NCBI RefSeq assembly: GCF_004016505.1
Contig: NZ_SACR01000003.1
Span: 186,001 to 250,000 of the forward strand
DNA: 64,000 bases
DNA from: Rubrivivax rivuli
GTDB lineage: Bacteria; Pseudomonadota; Gammaproteobacteria; Burkholderiales; Burkholderiaceae_C
Reading direction: 5' to 3'
Below are positions 52,609-62,747 of the stretch, one piece after another. The stretch's first letter is position 1, and each line of letters begins with the position of its first letter. A program made the position numbers and the translations under genes. A model generated the notes under the pieces. The model was not told where the DNA came from and searched no databases. It saw only the letters and a program-made list of their open reading frames with translations.

Positions 52609-53532
52609 ATGAACAAATTCCTTCCCTTGCTGCGGCGCGAGTGGCTGCAATACCGCTTCGGCTGGGCGCTGATGGTGGGGGTGCCGCTGGGCATCGCCCT
52701 GCTGCTGCTCTCTTTCGGCCAGATCCAGCTGGGCAGCGACGAGGCCTCGCAGGTCAACGACAAGCTGCGCCCGCTGCAACTGGCCTCGATGCTCTCGGTG
52801 GCTTCCATCGCAGGCAGCGCTGCCGTGCTTTTCATCATCGCCTGCTTCAGCTCGGTGATCATCGTCGCCGGCATGGCACGGCGCGACCACAGCGACCGCT
52901 CGGTCGAGTTCTGGCTGTCCCTGCCGGCCACGCACAGCGCCAGCCTCGCGGCGCCGCTGGTCGTGCACCTGCTGCTGGTGCCCGCCGCAGCCTTGCTGGC
53001 CGGCCTGGCCGGCGGCGTGCTGCTGTCGATGGTGCTGGTGGCGCGCGTGGTCGGCATCGCCGACTGGTTCGCGCTGCCGTGGATGGACGTGCTGCCCGCC
53101 ATCGCGGCACTGACGACGCGCTTGCTGGCCGGCCTGCCGATGGCCGTGCTGTGGCTGTCGCCGCTGATCCTGCTGGTGGTGCTGCTCTCGGCCTGGTTCC
53201 GCAGCTGGTCGTGGGTGATCCTGGGCGTGGGCATCGGCCTCGGCAGCCAACTGCTGAACCGCCTGTTCGGCCAGCCCTTCCTGTCGGACATCACGGTGGG
53301 CCTGTTGCGCGGCGCCCGGGGTGCCCTGGTGCACGCCGGCCAAGGTTTCCAGATGGGGCCGGGCGAGGGCTCGCAGGGCCTGCAGCAGCTGCCGGCCTGG
53401 GCCCTGCAGGACTACCTGGCTGCCCTGCGCGATCTGCCCTCTCCGCTGCTGTTCGGCGGTCTGGTCTTCGCTGCCGGCTGCTTCTACCTGCTGGTGCGCT
53501 GGCGCGAGCGTGGTGCTGGTGCGGCAGGTTGA
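52609..53532 (+). CDS. ABC transporter permease
   Basis: A 307-residue protein with about six membrane spans (WALMVGVPLGIALLLLSF, LFIIACFSSVIIVAGM, LLVPAAALLAGLAGGVLL, VLWLSPLILLVVLLSAWF, LFGGLVFAAGCFYLLV among them) and a large loop after the first. The motif ARRDHSDRSVEFWLSLPAT is typical of ABC-2 permeases coupled to YtrB-type ATPases. Substrate unknown. It ends the gntR-ABC operon. Confidence 0.87.
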   Translation: MNKFLPLLRREWLQYRFGWALMVGVPLGIALLLLSFGQIQLGSDEASQVNDKLRPLQLASMLSVASIAGSAAVLFIIACFSSVIIVAGMARRDHSDRSVEFWLSLPATHSASLAAPLVVHLLLVPAAALLAGLAGGVLLSMVLVARVVGIADWFALPWMDVLPAIAALTTRLLAGLPMAVLWLSPLILLVVLLSAWFRSWSWVILGVGIGLGSQLLNRLFGQPFLSDITVGLLRGARGALVHAGQGFQMGPGEGSQGLQQLPAWALQDYLAALRDLPSPLLFGGLVFAAGCFYLLVRWRERGAGAAG

Positions 53533-53543
53533 GCCGGCAGCAC

Positions 53544-53594
53544 GTCGCGGGGGCGCGACAGGCGTGCCCCGGTGCGTCCCCACGCGGGGGGACG
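53544..53594 (+). terminator. Two GC hairpins after the ABC operon
   Basis: GTCGCG (53544-53549) pairs with CGCGAC (53554-53559) around GGGG. CGTCCCC (53575-53581) pairs with GGGGACG (53588-53594). Neither has a T tract, so termination may be Rho-dependent or weak. The rest of the 237-bp gap up to the response regulator shows nothing I can name. Confidence 0.35.
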
Positions 53595-53769
53595 GAAATG
53601 GGCACGCGGGCGGTGCCTTCCGCACAAATCACGGACGGTCGCGACCCTCGCGTCAGATATGCGTCAAGCGGCCACGAAGCCCCGCCGGGCGGTGCTTTGG
53701 CAAGCCGGCAACGCATGCCATGATGGGTTCCAATGACGGCCTAGCCGTTGACCGTAGACCTTGAAGACC

Positions 53770-54447
53770 ATGCTGCCCAAGACCCTGGCCCTCGTCGAAG
53801 ACGATCGTGATTTCTCGGAGTTCCTGTCCCAGTACCTCCAAGGCCGCGGCATCCAGGTGCGCGTGTACGGCGACAGCAGCGACCTCCTCGTCGACGGCAG
53901 CGCGTTCGATCACGACTTCTACGTGCTCGACCTCACCTTGCCCGGCATCGACGGCGTCGACCTCGTCAAGCTGCTGCGCCGGCGCACGCAGGCCGGCATC
54001 CTGGTGGTGTCGGGGCGGGTGGCCTCGGATGTGTTCAGCCAGGTCATCACGGCCGGCGCCGACATGTTCCTGGCCAAGCCGGTGCAGTTCGAGCAGGTGG
54101 CGCTGGCCATCGAAGCGGTGCAACGCCGCGTGGCCTCGGGCAGCCCGGGTGTGGCGCCCTGGAAGCTGGACCGTCGCGCGCGGCAATTGGTGGCGCCTGA
54201 CGGCATCCACGTCGACCTCAGCGAGGGCGACATGGCCGTGATGGAGTGCTTCGTGCAGGCCGCCGGTGAGCCCGTCACCCGCGAGACCTTGTGCGAACGC
54301 CTGGGCCTGCCGCCCGACGGCGACAACCTCAACGCCACCATCTACCGCTTGCGCCGCCGCATCGAGCGCGCCACGCCGGCGGTGGTGCCGCTGCAGTCGA
54401 AGTCGCGCGTCGGCTACGTGTTCCGCGCGCCCCTGCAGGCGGTCTGA
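53770..54447 (+). CDS. OmpR-type response regulator
   Basis: A 225-residue protein. The receiver domain has acidic EDDRD (residues 9-13), the phospho-acceptor Asp in YVLDLTLPGIDG, and the Lys in FLAKPVQFEQ. The C-terminal winged helix has DGDNLNATIYRLRRRIE and VGYVFRAPLQ. No histidine kinase gene is adjacent, so it is an orphan regulator here. ATG 53770 is chosen; an in-frame TTG 9 bp upstream is also possible. Confidence 0.9.
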   Translation: MLPKTLALVEDDRDFSEFLSQYLQGRGIQVRVYGDSSDLLVDGSAFDHDFYVLDLTLPGIDGVDLVKLLRRRTQAGILVVSGRVASDVFSQVITAGADMFLAKPVQFEQVALAIEAVQRRVASGSPGVAPWKLDRRARQLVAPDGIHVDLSEGDMAVMECFVQAAGEPVTRETLCERLGLPPDGDNLNATIYRLRRRIERATPAVVPLQSKSRVGYVFRAPLQAV

Positions 54448-54550
54448 GCCCGCCGCCGGCGGGTTCGATGCGGCGGCCACCGAAGCCACAGCGCCGTAAC
54501 AGCGGGTAAACCCGAGGGGCGCTCGGGGCCAGGTTTCATAATCCGGCGCC

Positions 54551-55678
54551 ATGACGATCACCCGCCGCCGAATTCTGCTTTCCACCAGCGCCGTGGCGCT
54601 CTCCGCACCCTGGGTGCGCCCCCGCGCCGCCGATACGTGGTTGATCGGCCAGTCTGCGCCGCAGACCGGCGTGCTGGCGCCCTCGAATGCAGAAACCACC
54701 GCTGCGGCGCGCCTGTACTTCGAGCGCCTGAACGCCCGGGGCGGCGTGCATGGCAAGCCTATCGAGCTGATCTCGATCGACGACGGCCAGGACGCCAAGC
54801 GCACGGCCGAGAACACGCAGAAGCTGCTGAACCAGGGCGTGCTGGGGCTGGCGCTGTACCGCACCACGCCTTCGTCCGAAGCCGCGCTGCCGCTGGCGCG
54901 CAAGGCCGGAGCCGCCTACATCGGCACGCAGGTCGGGCCGTCGATGCTGTACGACCCCAAGCTCAGCGAGGTGTTCAACACCCGCGCCCGCTACAGCGAC
55001 GAGGTCAACCGTGCCGTCAACTTCTTCAAGAACCTGGGCCTGACACGCGTGGCAGCGCTGGTGGCCACCGATTCCTTCGGCAAGGACGTGCTGGCCGGTC
55101 TGCGCCAGGCCCTGGCCGGCGCGCAACTGGAACTGCTGGCGCAGGCGAGCATCGACAACCGCAGCGCCGACGTGACCGAGCAGATCGAACAGTTGCGCAA
55201 GGTCAACCCGCAGGTGGTGCTGCTGGTCAGCAACGCGAAGGCTGCGGCTGGTTTCGTCAAGGGTGCGCGTGCAGCGGGCTTCCAGCCCACTTTCGTGGCA
55301 CTGTCGAACACGAGTTCGGCTTCGTTCGTGCAAGACCTGGGCAAGGCCGCCGAAGGCGTGGTGGTCACGCAGGTGATGCCCAGCCCCTACGCCGGCCGCG
55401 TGCGCGTGGTGACCGAGTTCCGCGAGGCCGTGGCCAAGGCGCCTGCGGTGCCGGTGTCGCACGCCGGGCTGCAGGGTTACGTGACAGCGAAGTTCATCCA
55501 CGAGGCCATCCGCCGCGCCGGCCCGGGCGTGGACCGCGCGGGGCTGGTGGAGGGCATCAACCGCAGCGCCAGCTTCGACCTCGGCGACTTCACGCTGAAC
55601 TACCCGCGCGACAGCCGCCAGGGCTCACGCCTGGCGGAGTTGACCGTCATCGGGCGCGACGGGCGCTTCATGTACTGA
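54551..55678 (+). CDS. Periplasmic binding protein of branched-chain amino acid type (ABC transporter or regulator input)
   Basis: A 375-residue protein with signal peptide MTITRRRILLSTSAVALSAP, carrying a twin-arginine-like RRR. The mature part is a type I periplasmic binding fold as in LivJ: LIGQSAPQTGVLAPSNAETT, YFERLNARGGVHGKPIEL and DDGQDAKRTAENTQKLL. No permease or ATPase genes are adjacent, so it is an orphan. It might feed the response regulator upstream, but this is a guess. It is followed by a strong terminator. Confidence 0.85.
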   Translation: MTITRRRILLSTSAVALSAPWVRPRAADTWLIGQSAPQTGVLAPSNAETTAAARLYFERLNARGGVHGKPIELISIDDGQDAKRTAENTQKLLNQGVLGLALYRTTPSSEAALPLARKAGAAYIGTQVGPSMLYDPKLSEVFNTRARYSDEVNRAVNFFKNLGLTRVAALVATDSFGKDVLAGLRQALAGAQLELLAQASIDNRSADVTEQIEQLRKVNPQVVLLVSNAKAAAGFVKGARAAGFQPTFVALSNTSSASFVQDLGKAAEGVVVTQVMPSPYAGRVRVVTEFREAVAKAPAVPVSHAGLQGYVTAKFIHEAIRRAGPGVDRAGLVEGINRSASFDLGDFTLNYPRDSRQGSRLAELTVIGRDGRFMY

Positions 55679-55683
55679 ATGAA

Positions 55684-55710
55684 AAACGCCCGCCAGGCCG
55701 GCGGGCGTTT
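55684..55710. terminator. Bidirectional terminator between binding protein and aceA
   Basis: AAACGCCCGCC (55684-55694) pairs with GGCGGGCGTTT (55700-55710) over 11 bp with a 5-nt loop. On the minus strand the stem is followed by TTTTTC, a good T tract for aceA; on the plus strand TTT follows. It sits between convergent stops. Confidence 0.88.
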
Positions 55711-55726
55711 CGCAAGGCACGCTGCT

Positions 55727-57025
<1,299 letters not shown>

Positions 57026-57339
57026 GGCGTCTTCTCCAAGGGGCAGTGAATGAACTCGGGGTGGCTGAAGTGGGTGCCGAAGCACTGAACCAACACCTTC
57101 AGCGTAGTCCTGCCGGGCCGGCTTGTGAAGACCTATGTCTTATATAAGACAGTAGATTAAAGTGTTATAAATCAATGACTTACGGATGCATTTCGTATTA
57201 CGGTATGACTTTCTTCCGTATGGTGAATTTTGCTGCGCTGCAAAACGCCAGCAATCCGCATTGTGAAATCAGGATGATGCGATGCGGAAACTCCAGCCCG
57301 CACCGGGCTGCGTGGTGAGCGCCAGCGCGTGGCGGCCGC
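57026..57339. other. 314-bp spacer upstream of aceA, AT-rich core
   Basis: No gene. 57121-57250 is clearly AT-rich for this genome and holds a perfect palindrome at 57136-57151 and several CCGTA/TACGG half-sites (57183-57230). It should carry the aceA promoter on the minus strand and lies beyond the end of the glutamine amidotransferase gene. No clear -35/-10 pair could be fixed. Confidence 0.55.
57136..57151. promoter_or_regulatory. Perfect palindrome TGTCTTATATAAGACA upstream of aceA
   Basis: The 16-bp palindrome is exact and lies 111-126 bp before the aceA start codon. Such a dyad is the expected size for a dimeric GntR-type regulator; similar TCTTATATAAGA motifs occur before central-carbon genes of this order, to my memory. 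The regulator is not identified. Confidence 0.65.
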
Positions 57340-58056
57340 TCAGCGCCCCGCGGCGAAGGCCATCCAGCGTGCGTAGATGCGGCGCGCCAGCGCCTGCTGC
57401 ACGGGCAGGCGCTCAGCGGTGTCGGCCAGCATGGCGGCCGGCCGCTGCACGCTGGTGGGTGGCAGGCCTTCGAACCATGCTTCCTCGTTCTCCAGCGCCC
57501 AGTAGCGCAGCTTGTTCTCGTCCACCTCGACGTGGAACTGCATGGCCAGGTGCGGCCCCAGCGCAAAGGCCTGGTGCGGGCAAGCCGGGCTCTGCGCCAG
57601 CCACACCGCGCCGGGCGGCAGGCCGAAGGTTTCGCTGTGCCAGTGGTAGACATGCCGCTCGCCTTCAGGCCCGAACCAGGCTTGCGCCTCCGGGGCCTTG
57701 TGCACCTGCAGCGGCTGCCAGCCGATCTCGGGCGCGGGCGAGGCGGTGACGGCTGCGCCCAGCGCGCGCGCCATCAGCTGCCCGCCCAGGCAGTGGCCCA
57801 GCGTCGGCACGCCAGCCTGCACGGCCTGCAGGAACAAGGCTTCCGCACGGCGCAGCGAAGGCAGGTCGTCATTCGCACTCATCTCGCCGCCCAGGATGGC
57901 CAGCGCGCCATAGCCGCTGAGCGATGCAGGGAACTCCTGACCCGCCTGGGTGTTGTAGACCTCGTGCGCGAGCCCCTGGGTCTGCAGCCAGGTCTGCAGG
58001 TAGGCGGGCCCGTCGGTGTTGAGGTGCTGCAGGATGAGCACGGGGCGCATGGTCAT
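57340..58056 (-). CDS. Class I glutamine amidotransferase-like protein
   Basis: A 238-residue protein. The nucleophile is in LGHCLGGQLMA (Cys at about residue 91), and the His-Glu pair in MQFHVEVDE. GALAILGGEMSANDD forms the oxyanion region. It resembles stand-alone GATase1 proteins annotated as GMP synthase-like or gamma-glutamyl hydrolases. It is divergent from the agmatinase gene and may belong to the polyamine group, but this is unproved. Start ATG 58056, or two codons later at 58050. Confidence 0.85.
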   Translation of the reverse strand: MTMRPVLILQHLNTDGPAYLQTWLQTQGLAHEVYNTQAGQEFPASLSGYGALAILGGEMSANDDLPSLRRAEALFLQAVQAGVPTLGHCLGGQLMARALGAAVTASPAPEIGWQPLQVHKAPEAQAWFGPEGERHVYHWHSETFGLPPGAVWLAQSPACPHQAFALGPHLAMQFHVEVDENKLRYWALENEEAWFEGLPPTSVQRPAAMLADTAERLPVQQALARRIYARWMAFAAGR

Positions 58057-58160
58057 GCCGGCGCCACGAAACGGGGTCGGGCGCTCTCTATGATGGACCG
58101 CCAGTGTGCCCGCAGCGCGCGGCACCTGCAGCGCGCCCCACCGACCTCTGCCCCACCGCC

Positions 58161-59099
58161 ATGACCGCCTTCGCCTTTCTCTCCGACTCCGGCTTCCTCA
58201 AATGCGGCGCGCCCGGCGCCACCACGCCCTACGCCGTGGCCGGCGTGGCCTGGGACGGCAGCACCACCAACCGGTCAGGCGCGCGCATGGGGCCGCGCGC
58301 CATCCGCAGCGCCAGCCACATGCTGTGCGACGGCACGCACCCGCACTTCGACCTGAGCCCGGTAGAAGCCCTGGGCGATGCCGGCGACCTGCCCTTGCCC
58401 AACACCTCGCTGGAAGGCATGCGCGCGGCGCTGCAGCCGCTGGCCGCGCAGCTGATCGCCCGCTACCACATGGCCTGGCTGGGCGGTGACCACTCCATCA
58501 CCCTGCCTTTGCTGCGCGAGTACCGCAAGCAACTCGGCCGGCCTCTGGCGGTGATCCATTTCGATGCGCACTGCGACACCTGGGTCGACCACTTCGGCGA
58601 GCCCAGCGGCCACGGCACCTGGGTCTACGAGGCCATGCAGGAGGGCCTGGTGGTCGATGCCTGTTTCACGCAGATCGGCATCCGCTCGGCCGGCGAGCGC
58701 GAGGCCCGCGAATACGTGGCCACGCGAGGCGGCCAGATCTTCACCGCCCGTGCGCTGCGCGGGCTGGAAAGCCCGGCGCAGCTGGCCCCGGTGCTGCAGG
58801 CCATCCGCCAGCGCCTGGCCGAACATGGCAACCCGCCCGTCTACCTGAGCCTCGACATCGACTGCCTCGACCCCGCCTTCGCCCCCGGCACCGGCACGCC
58901 CGAGCCCGGCGGCCTGAGCAGCAACCAGGTGCTGACCATTCTGGAAGAACTGGCCGATCTGCCCTTCGTGGGCATGGACTGCGTGGAGGTGGCACCGCCC
59001 TACGACCACGCCGAACTCACGAGCCAGGCCGCTGCGCACTTCGTCTGGACCTACCTTTGCGGCCGGCTGGCGCACCGCCCTTCGCAGCCGCTGGTCTAG
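58161..59099 (+). CDS. speB: Agmatinase (ureohydrolase family)
   Basis: A 312-residue manganese enzyme that hydrolyses agmatine to putrescine and urea. Metal ligands are in WLGGDHSIT, HFDAHCDTW and SLDIDCLDPAFAPGTGTPEPGG in part (D-I-D-C-L-D-P). The order and length match SpeB; other ureohydrolases such as guanidinobutyrase share the motifs. It starts the plus-strand cluster that goes on with aminotransferase, puuB, puuD and puuA, which supports agmatine as substrate. ATG 58161 follows CCACCGCC without a strong ribosome site. Confidence 0.85.
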   Translation: MTAFAFLSDSGFLKCGAPGATTPYAVAGVAWDGSTTNRSGARMGPRAIRSASHMLCDGTHPHFDLSPVEALGDAGDLPLPNTSLEGMRAALQPLAAQLIARYHMAWLGGDHSITLPLLREYRKQLGRPLAVIHFDAHCDTWVDHFGEPSGHGTWVYEAMQEGLVVDACFTQIGIRSAGEREAREYVATRGGQIFTARALRGLESPAQLAPVLQAIRQRLAEHGNPPVYLSLDIDCLDPAFAPGTGTPEPGGLSSNQVLTILEELADLPFVGMDCVEVAPPYDHAELTSQAAAHFVWTYLCGRLAHRPSQPLV

Positions 59100-59143
59100 A
59101 CTGGCCTCACCCTCCCCGCCCCGCCCCAGCCCTGGAGACCGCC

Positions 59144-60523
59144 ATGAACAAGGCCCTCGACCCCGCCCTGATGCAAGCCGCCGAGGCCATCGGCTCCCAC
59201 GTCGCCACGCCCGACCTGGGCGCCTACTGGATGCCCTTCACGGCCAACCGCCAGTTCAAGCAAGCCCCGCGCCTGCTGGCGCGAGCCAGCGGCATGCACT
59301 ACTGGGACGTGCAGGGCCGCGAGGTGCTCGATGGGGTGGCGGGCCTGTGGTGCGTGAACGCCGGCCACAACCGCCCGCGCATCACCGCGGCCATCCAGAA
59401 GCAGGCGGCCGACATGGACTTCGCGCCGCCTTTCCAGATGGGACACCCCAAGGCCTTCGAACTGGCCTCGCGCATCGTGCAGATCGCCCCAGCGGGCATG
59501 GGCAAGGTCTTCTTCGCCAACAGCGGCAGCGAAGCCGTGGACACCGCGCTGAAGATGGCCCTGGCCTACCACCGCGTGCGCGGCGAAGGCACGCGCACGC
59601 GGCTGCTGGGTCGCGACCGCGGCTACCACGGTGTGAACTTCGGCGGCATCTCGGTGGGCGGCATGGTGGGCAACCGCAAGCACTTCGGCCTGGCGGTGGC
59701 CGGCGTGGACCACCTGCGCCACACGCACGACCCGGCCCGCAATGCCTACAGCAACGGCCAGCCCGCGCACGGCGCCGAGTTCGCTGACGATCTGGAAAAG
59801 CTGGTGGCCATGCACGATGCCAGCAACATCGCCGCCGTCATCGTGGAGCCCATCGCGGGCAGCACCGGCGTGCTGGTGCCACCCATGGGCTACCTGCAGA
59901 AGCTGCGCGAGCTGTGCACCAAGCACGGCATCCTGCTGATCTTCGACGAGGTCATCACCGGCTTCGGCCGCACCGGCGCGCCCTTCGCGGCACAGACCTT
60001 CGGCGTCACGCCCGACCTCATCACCTGCGCCAAGGGCCTGACCAACGGCGCCGTGCCCATGGGCGCGGTGATCGCGAAGGACGAGATCTACGAGACCTTC
60101 ATGCAGGGTCCGGAACACATGATCGAGTTCCTGCACGGCTACACCTACTCGGGGCACCCGCTGGCCTGCGCCGCCGGCCTGGGCACGCTGGACACCTACG
60201 CCGAAGAAGGCCTGCTCACGCGTGCCGGGCCGCAGGGCGATGGCATCGCGGCCTACTTCGCGCAGGGCGTGCATTCGCTCAAGGGCGAGCCGCACGTCAT
60301 CGACGTGCGCAACCACGGGCTGGTGGGCGGCATCGAGTTGCAGGGCATCGCGGGCGAGCCCACGAAGCGCGCCTTCTCGGTCTTCCTCGACTGCTGGGCG
60401 CAGGGCGTGCTGATCCGCACCACGGGTGACACCATCGCGCTCTCGCCGCCGCTGATCATCGAGCGCGGCCACGTCGACCGCATCGTCGAGACCATCCGCA
60501 CGGCCCTGCGGCGCGCTGCCTGA
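59144..60523 (+). CDS. Class III omega-aminotransferase (putrescine/beta-alanine:pyruvate type)
   Basis: A 459-residue PLP enzyme. FFANSGSEAVDTALKMAL, GRDRGYHGVNFGG, LIFDEVITGFGRTG and the Schiff-base lysine in TCAKGLTNGAVPMG are all present. It matches omega-amino acid:pyruvate aminotransferases. In this cluster it probably takes the amino group from putrescine or a downstream amino acid, as SpuC does in Pseudomonas. A GGAGACC site precedes ATG 59144. Confidence 0.87.
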   Translation: MNKALDPALMQAAEAIGSHVATPDLGAYWMPFTANRQFKQAPRLLARASGMHYWDVQGREVLDGVAGLWCVNAGHNRPRITAAIQKQAADMDFAPPFQMGHPKAFELASRIVQIAPAGMGKVFFANSGSEAVDTALKMALAYHRVRGEGTRTRLLGRDRGYHGVNFGGISVGGMVGNRKHFGLAVAGVDHLRHTHDPARNAYSNGQPAHGAEFADDLEKLVAMHDASNIAAVIVEPIAGSTGVLVPPMGYLQKLRELCTKHGILLIFDEVITGFGRTGAPFAAQTFGVTPDLITCAKGLTNGAVPMGAVIAKDEIYETFMQGPEHMIEFLHGYTYSGHPLACAAGLGTLDTYAEEGLLTRAGPQGDGIAAYFAQGVHSLKGEPHVIDVRNHGLVGGIELQGIAGEPTKRAFSVFLDCWAQGVLIRTTGDTIALSPPLIIERGHVDRIVETIRTALRRAA

Positions 60524-60573
60524 GGCGCCGCAGCCCGGAACCCCGGCCCGCGCCGCCGCAGGCCAGTCGCCTC

Positions 60574-61914
60574 ATGCCGCTGCTGGACACCGACCTCAGC
60601 CTCGCCAAGCACAGCTATTACGCCGCCACCGCGGCGCCGGGGCCGGCCTGCCCGCCGCTGCAGGGCGAGGTGGTGGCCGATGTCGCCATCGTCGGCGGCG
60701 GCCTCGCGGGCCTGAGCGCCGCCATCGACCTGCAGCGCCGTGGCCGGCGCGTGGTGCTGCTGGAAGCGCGCGAGATCGGCTTCGGCGCCAGCGGCCGCAA
60801 CGGCGGGCAGGCCATCCACGGCCTGGCCTGCGAGCAAGACACCATCGAAGCGCAGCTGGGCCTGGACGAAGCGCGGCGCGTCTGGGCCATGTCCATCGAG
60901 GCGCTGGACCTGCTGCGCGAGCGCATCGATGAGCACGGCATCGCCTGCGATTGGCAAGACGGCTACCTGGGCCTGGCCACCACCGCCCGCAAGGGCGCGG
61001 CGCTGGCTGCGAGTGCCGAGCGCACGCGCCGGGTGTATGGCTATGCACTGCAGGACGTGCCGCACGCCGAGGTGGGCCGCTGGATTGCCAGCGAGCGTTT
61101 CCACAGCGGCGTCTACGACCCGCGCTCGGGTCACCTGCACCCGCTGAAGTACACGCGCGGCCTGGCCGCGGCGGCGTTGCAGGCCGGTGTGCAGATCCAC
61201 GAACACAGCCCGGTGCTGGCCTTGGAGCCGGGCGCCACGCCGGTACTGCGCACCCCGCAGGGCCGGCTGCGCGCCAGCCAGGTGCTGCTGGCCGGCAACG
61301 TCTACCTGCACACACCCGCAGCCCCTGGCGCACCCCTGCTCGCACCGGGGCTGGCGCCGCGCGTGATGCCCGTCGGCACGTACATTGCGTGCACCGAGGT
61401 GCTGCCTGAAAGCCTGGCGCGCAGCCTCGTACCCAGCCAAGCGGCCGTCTGCGACACCAACTTCGTGCTCGACTACTTCCGCCCCACCCCCGACCACCGC
61501 ATGCTCTACGGCGGCCGCGTGAGCTACAGCACCGTGCCGCCGGCCGACCTGGCGCACAGCATGCGTCAGCGCCTGCTGGCGAGTTTTCCGCAGCTGGCGC
61601 CGCATCGCATCGAGTTCGCCTGGGGCGGCTTCGTCGACATCAGCCTGAACCGCGCGCCCGACTTCGGCCGCCTGCCCGCGGCCAGCGCTGGCGCGCCGCA
61701 GAACGTGTATTACCTGCAGGGCTTCTCGGGCCACGGCCTGGCGCTCACCGGGCTGGCCGGGCGGCTGGTGGCCGAGGCCATGTGCGGCGACAGCAGCCGC
61801 TTCGACGTCTTCGCCCGGCTGCGCCACCAGCCCTTCCCAGGCGGGCCGCTGCTGCGCACGCCGGCGCTGGTGCTGGGCATGGCCTGGTACCGCTTGCGCG
61901 ACCTTCTGGGATGA
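60574..61914 (+). CDS. puuB: FAD-dependent oxidoreductase, gamma-glutamylputrescine oxidase-like
   Basis: A 446-residue flavoprotein of the DAO family. The dinucleotide motif VAIVGGGLAGLSAAIDL starts at about residue 38, and EIGFGASGRNGGQ is typical of PuuB/OrdL. The C-terminal part has YLQGFSGHGLALTGLAG. PuuB oxidises gamma-glutamylputrescine to the aldehyde. Its neighbours puuD and puuA support this. Its stop overlaps the puuD start (ATGA). Confidence 0.87.
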   Translation: MPLLDTDLSLAKHSYYAATAAPGPACPPLQGEVVADVAIVGGGLAGLSAAIDLQRRGRRVVLLEAREIGFGASGRNGGQAIHGLACEQDTIEAQLGLDEARRVWAMSIEALDLLRERIDEHGIACDWQDGYLGLATTARKGAALAASAERTRRVYGYALQDVPHAEVGRWIASERFHSGVYDPRSGHLHPLKYTRGLAAAALQAGVQIHEHSPVLALEPGATPVLRTPQGRLRASQVLLAGNVYLHTPAAPGAPLLAPGLAPRVMPVGTYIACTEVLPESLARSLVPSQAAVCDTNFVLDYFRPTPDHRMLYGGRVSYSTVPPADLAHSMRQRLLASFPQLAPHRIEFAWGGFVDISLNRAPDFGRLPAASAGAPQNVYYLQGFSGHGLALTGLAGRLVAEAMCGDSSRFDVFARLRHQPFPGGPLLRTPALVLGMAWYRLRDLLG

Positions 61915-62708
61915 ACCCACCTCACGAGATCTCCATGGCCCCCATCGTCCTCGTCAGCAGCTGCAACCGAACGCTCGGCGAACACCCCTTCCACATCGCC
62001 GGGCGCAAGTACGTCGATGCGGTGCGCCTGGCCGGTGCCATGCCGCTGATCGCCCCGCCCTTCGCCGAGCACGAACTGCCGGCCTTGCTGGACGCCGCGC
62101 ACGGCGTGCTGCTCACCGGCTCGCCCAGCAACGTGCACCCCTCGCACTTCGGCGAGGCGGTACACGACCCGAGCCTGCCGCTGGACCCCGAGCGCGACGC
62201 CTGGACGCTGCCGCTCATCCGCCTGGCGCTGGCGCGCGGCTTGCCGCTGCTGGCCATCTGCCGCGGCACGCAGGAAACCAACGTGGCGCTCGGCGGCACG
62301 CTGCACCAGGCCGTGCAAGAGCAGCCGGGCCTGAACGACCACCGCGCCGACGGCAGCCAGCCCGCTGCCGTGCAGTACGGCCCGGCGCACCCGGTGGACG
62401 TGGTGCCGGGCGGGCTGCTGGCCGGCATCACCGGCCGTGCCAGTTTCGAGGTGAACTCGGTGCACGGGCAGGGCATCAAGCAACTGGCCGAAGGGCTGCG
62501 CGTCGAAGCCGTGGCGCCCGACGGCCTGGTGGAAGCCTTCTCGATACCTGAAGCGCCAGGCTTCAACCTCTGCCTGCAATGGCACCCCGAATGGCAGGCC
62601 GCCGGCAACCCGGTGTCGATGGCCCTGTTGCGGGCGTTTGGCGAGGCGGTGCGTCAGTACCGCGACCGTGTGCGGGGCCCCTTGCCTCAGGCTTCGACGC
62701 CAGCCTGA
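61911..62708 (+). CDS. puuD: Gamma-glutamyl-gamma-aminobutyrate hydrolase
   Basis: A 265-residue class I glutamine amidotransferase fold. The catalytic cysteine is in LLAICRGTQETNVALGG, and His-Glu in LQWHPEWQ. GVLLTGSPSNVHPSHFGE is typical of PuuD. It releases GABA from gamma-glutamyl-GABA. ATG 61911 overlaps the puuB stop; a second ATG (MAPIVLV) lies 24 bp further on. Confidence 0.9.
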   Translation: MNPPHEISMAPIVLVSSCNRTLGEHPFHIAGRKYVDAVRLAGAMPLIAPPFAEHELPALLDAAHGVLLTGSPSNVHPSHFGEAVHDPSLPLDPERDAWTLPLIRLALARGLPLLAICRGTQETNVALGGTLHQAVQEQPGLNDHRADGSQPAAVQYGPAHPVDVVPGGLLAGITGRASFEVNSVHGQGIKQLAEGLRVEAVAPDGLVEAFSIPEAPGFNLCLQWHPEWQAAGNPVSMALLRAFGEAVRQYRDRVRGPLPQASTPA

Positions 62709-62747
62709 ACCCCGCCCCTGATGCCACCCCCTGCCCCCGAGGCCCCC

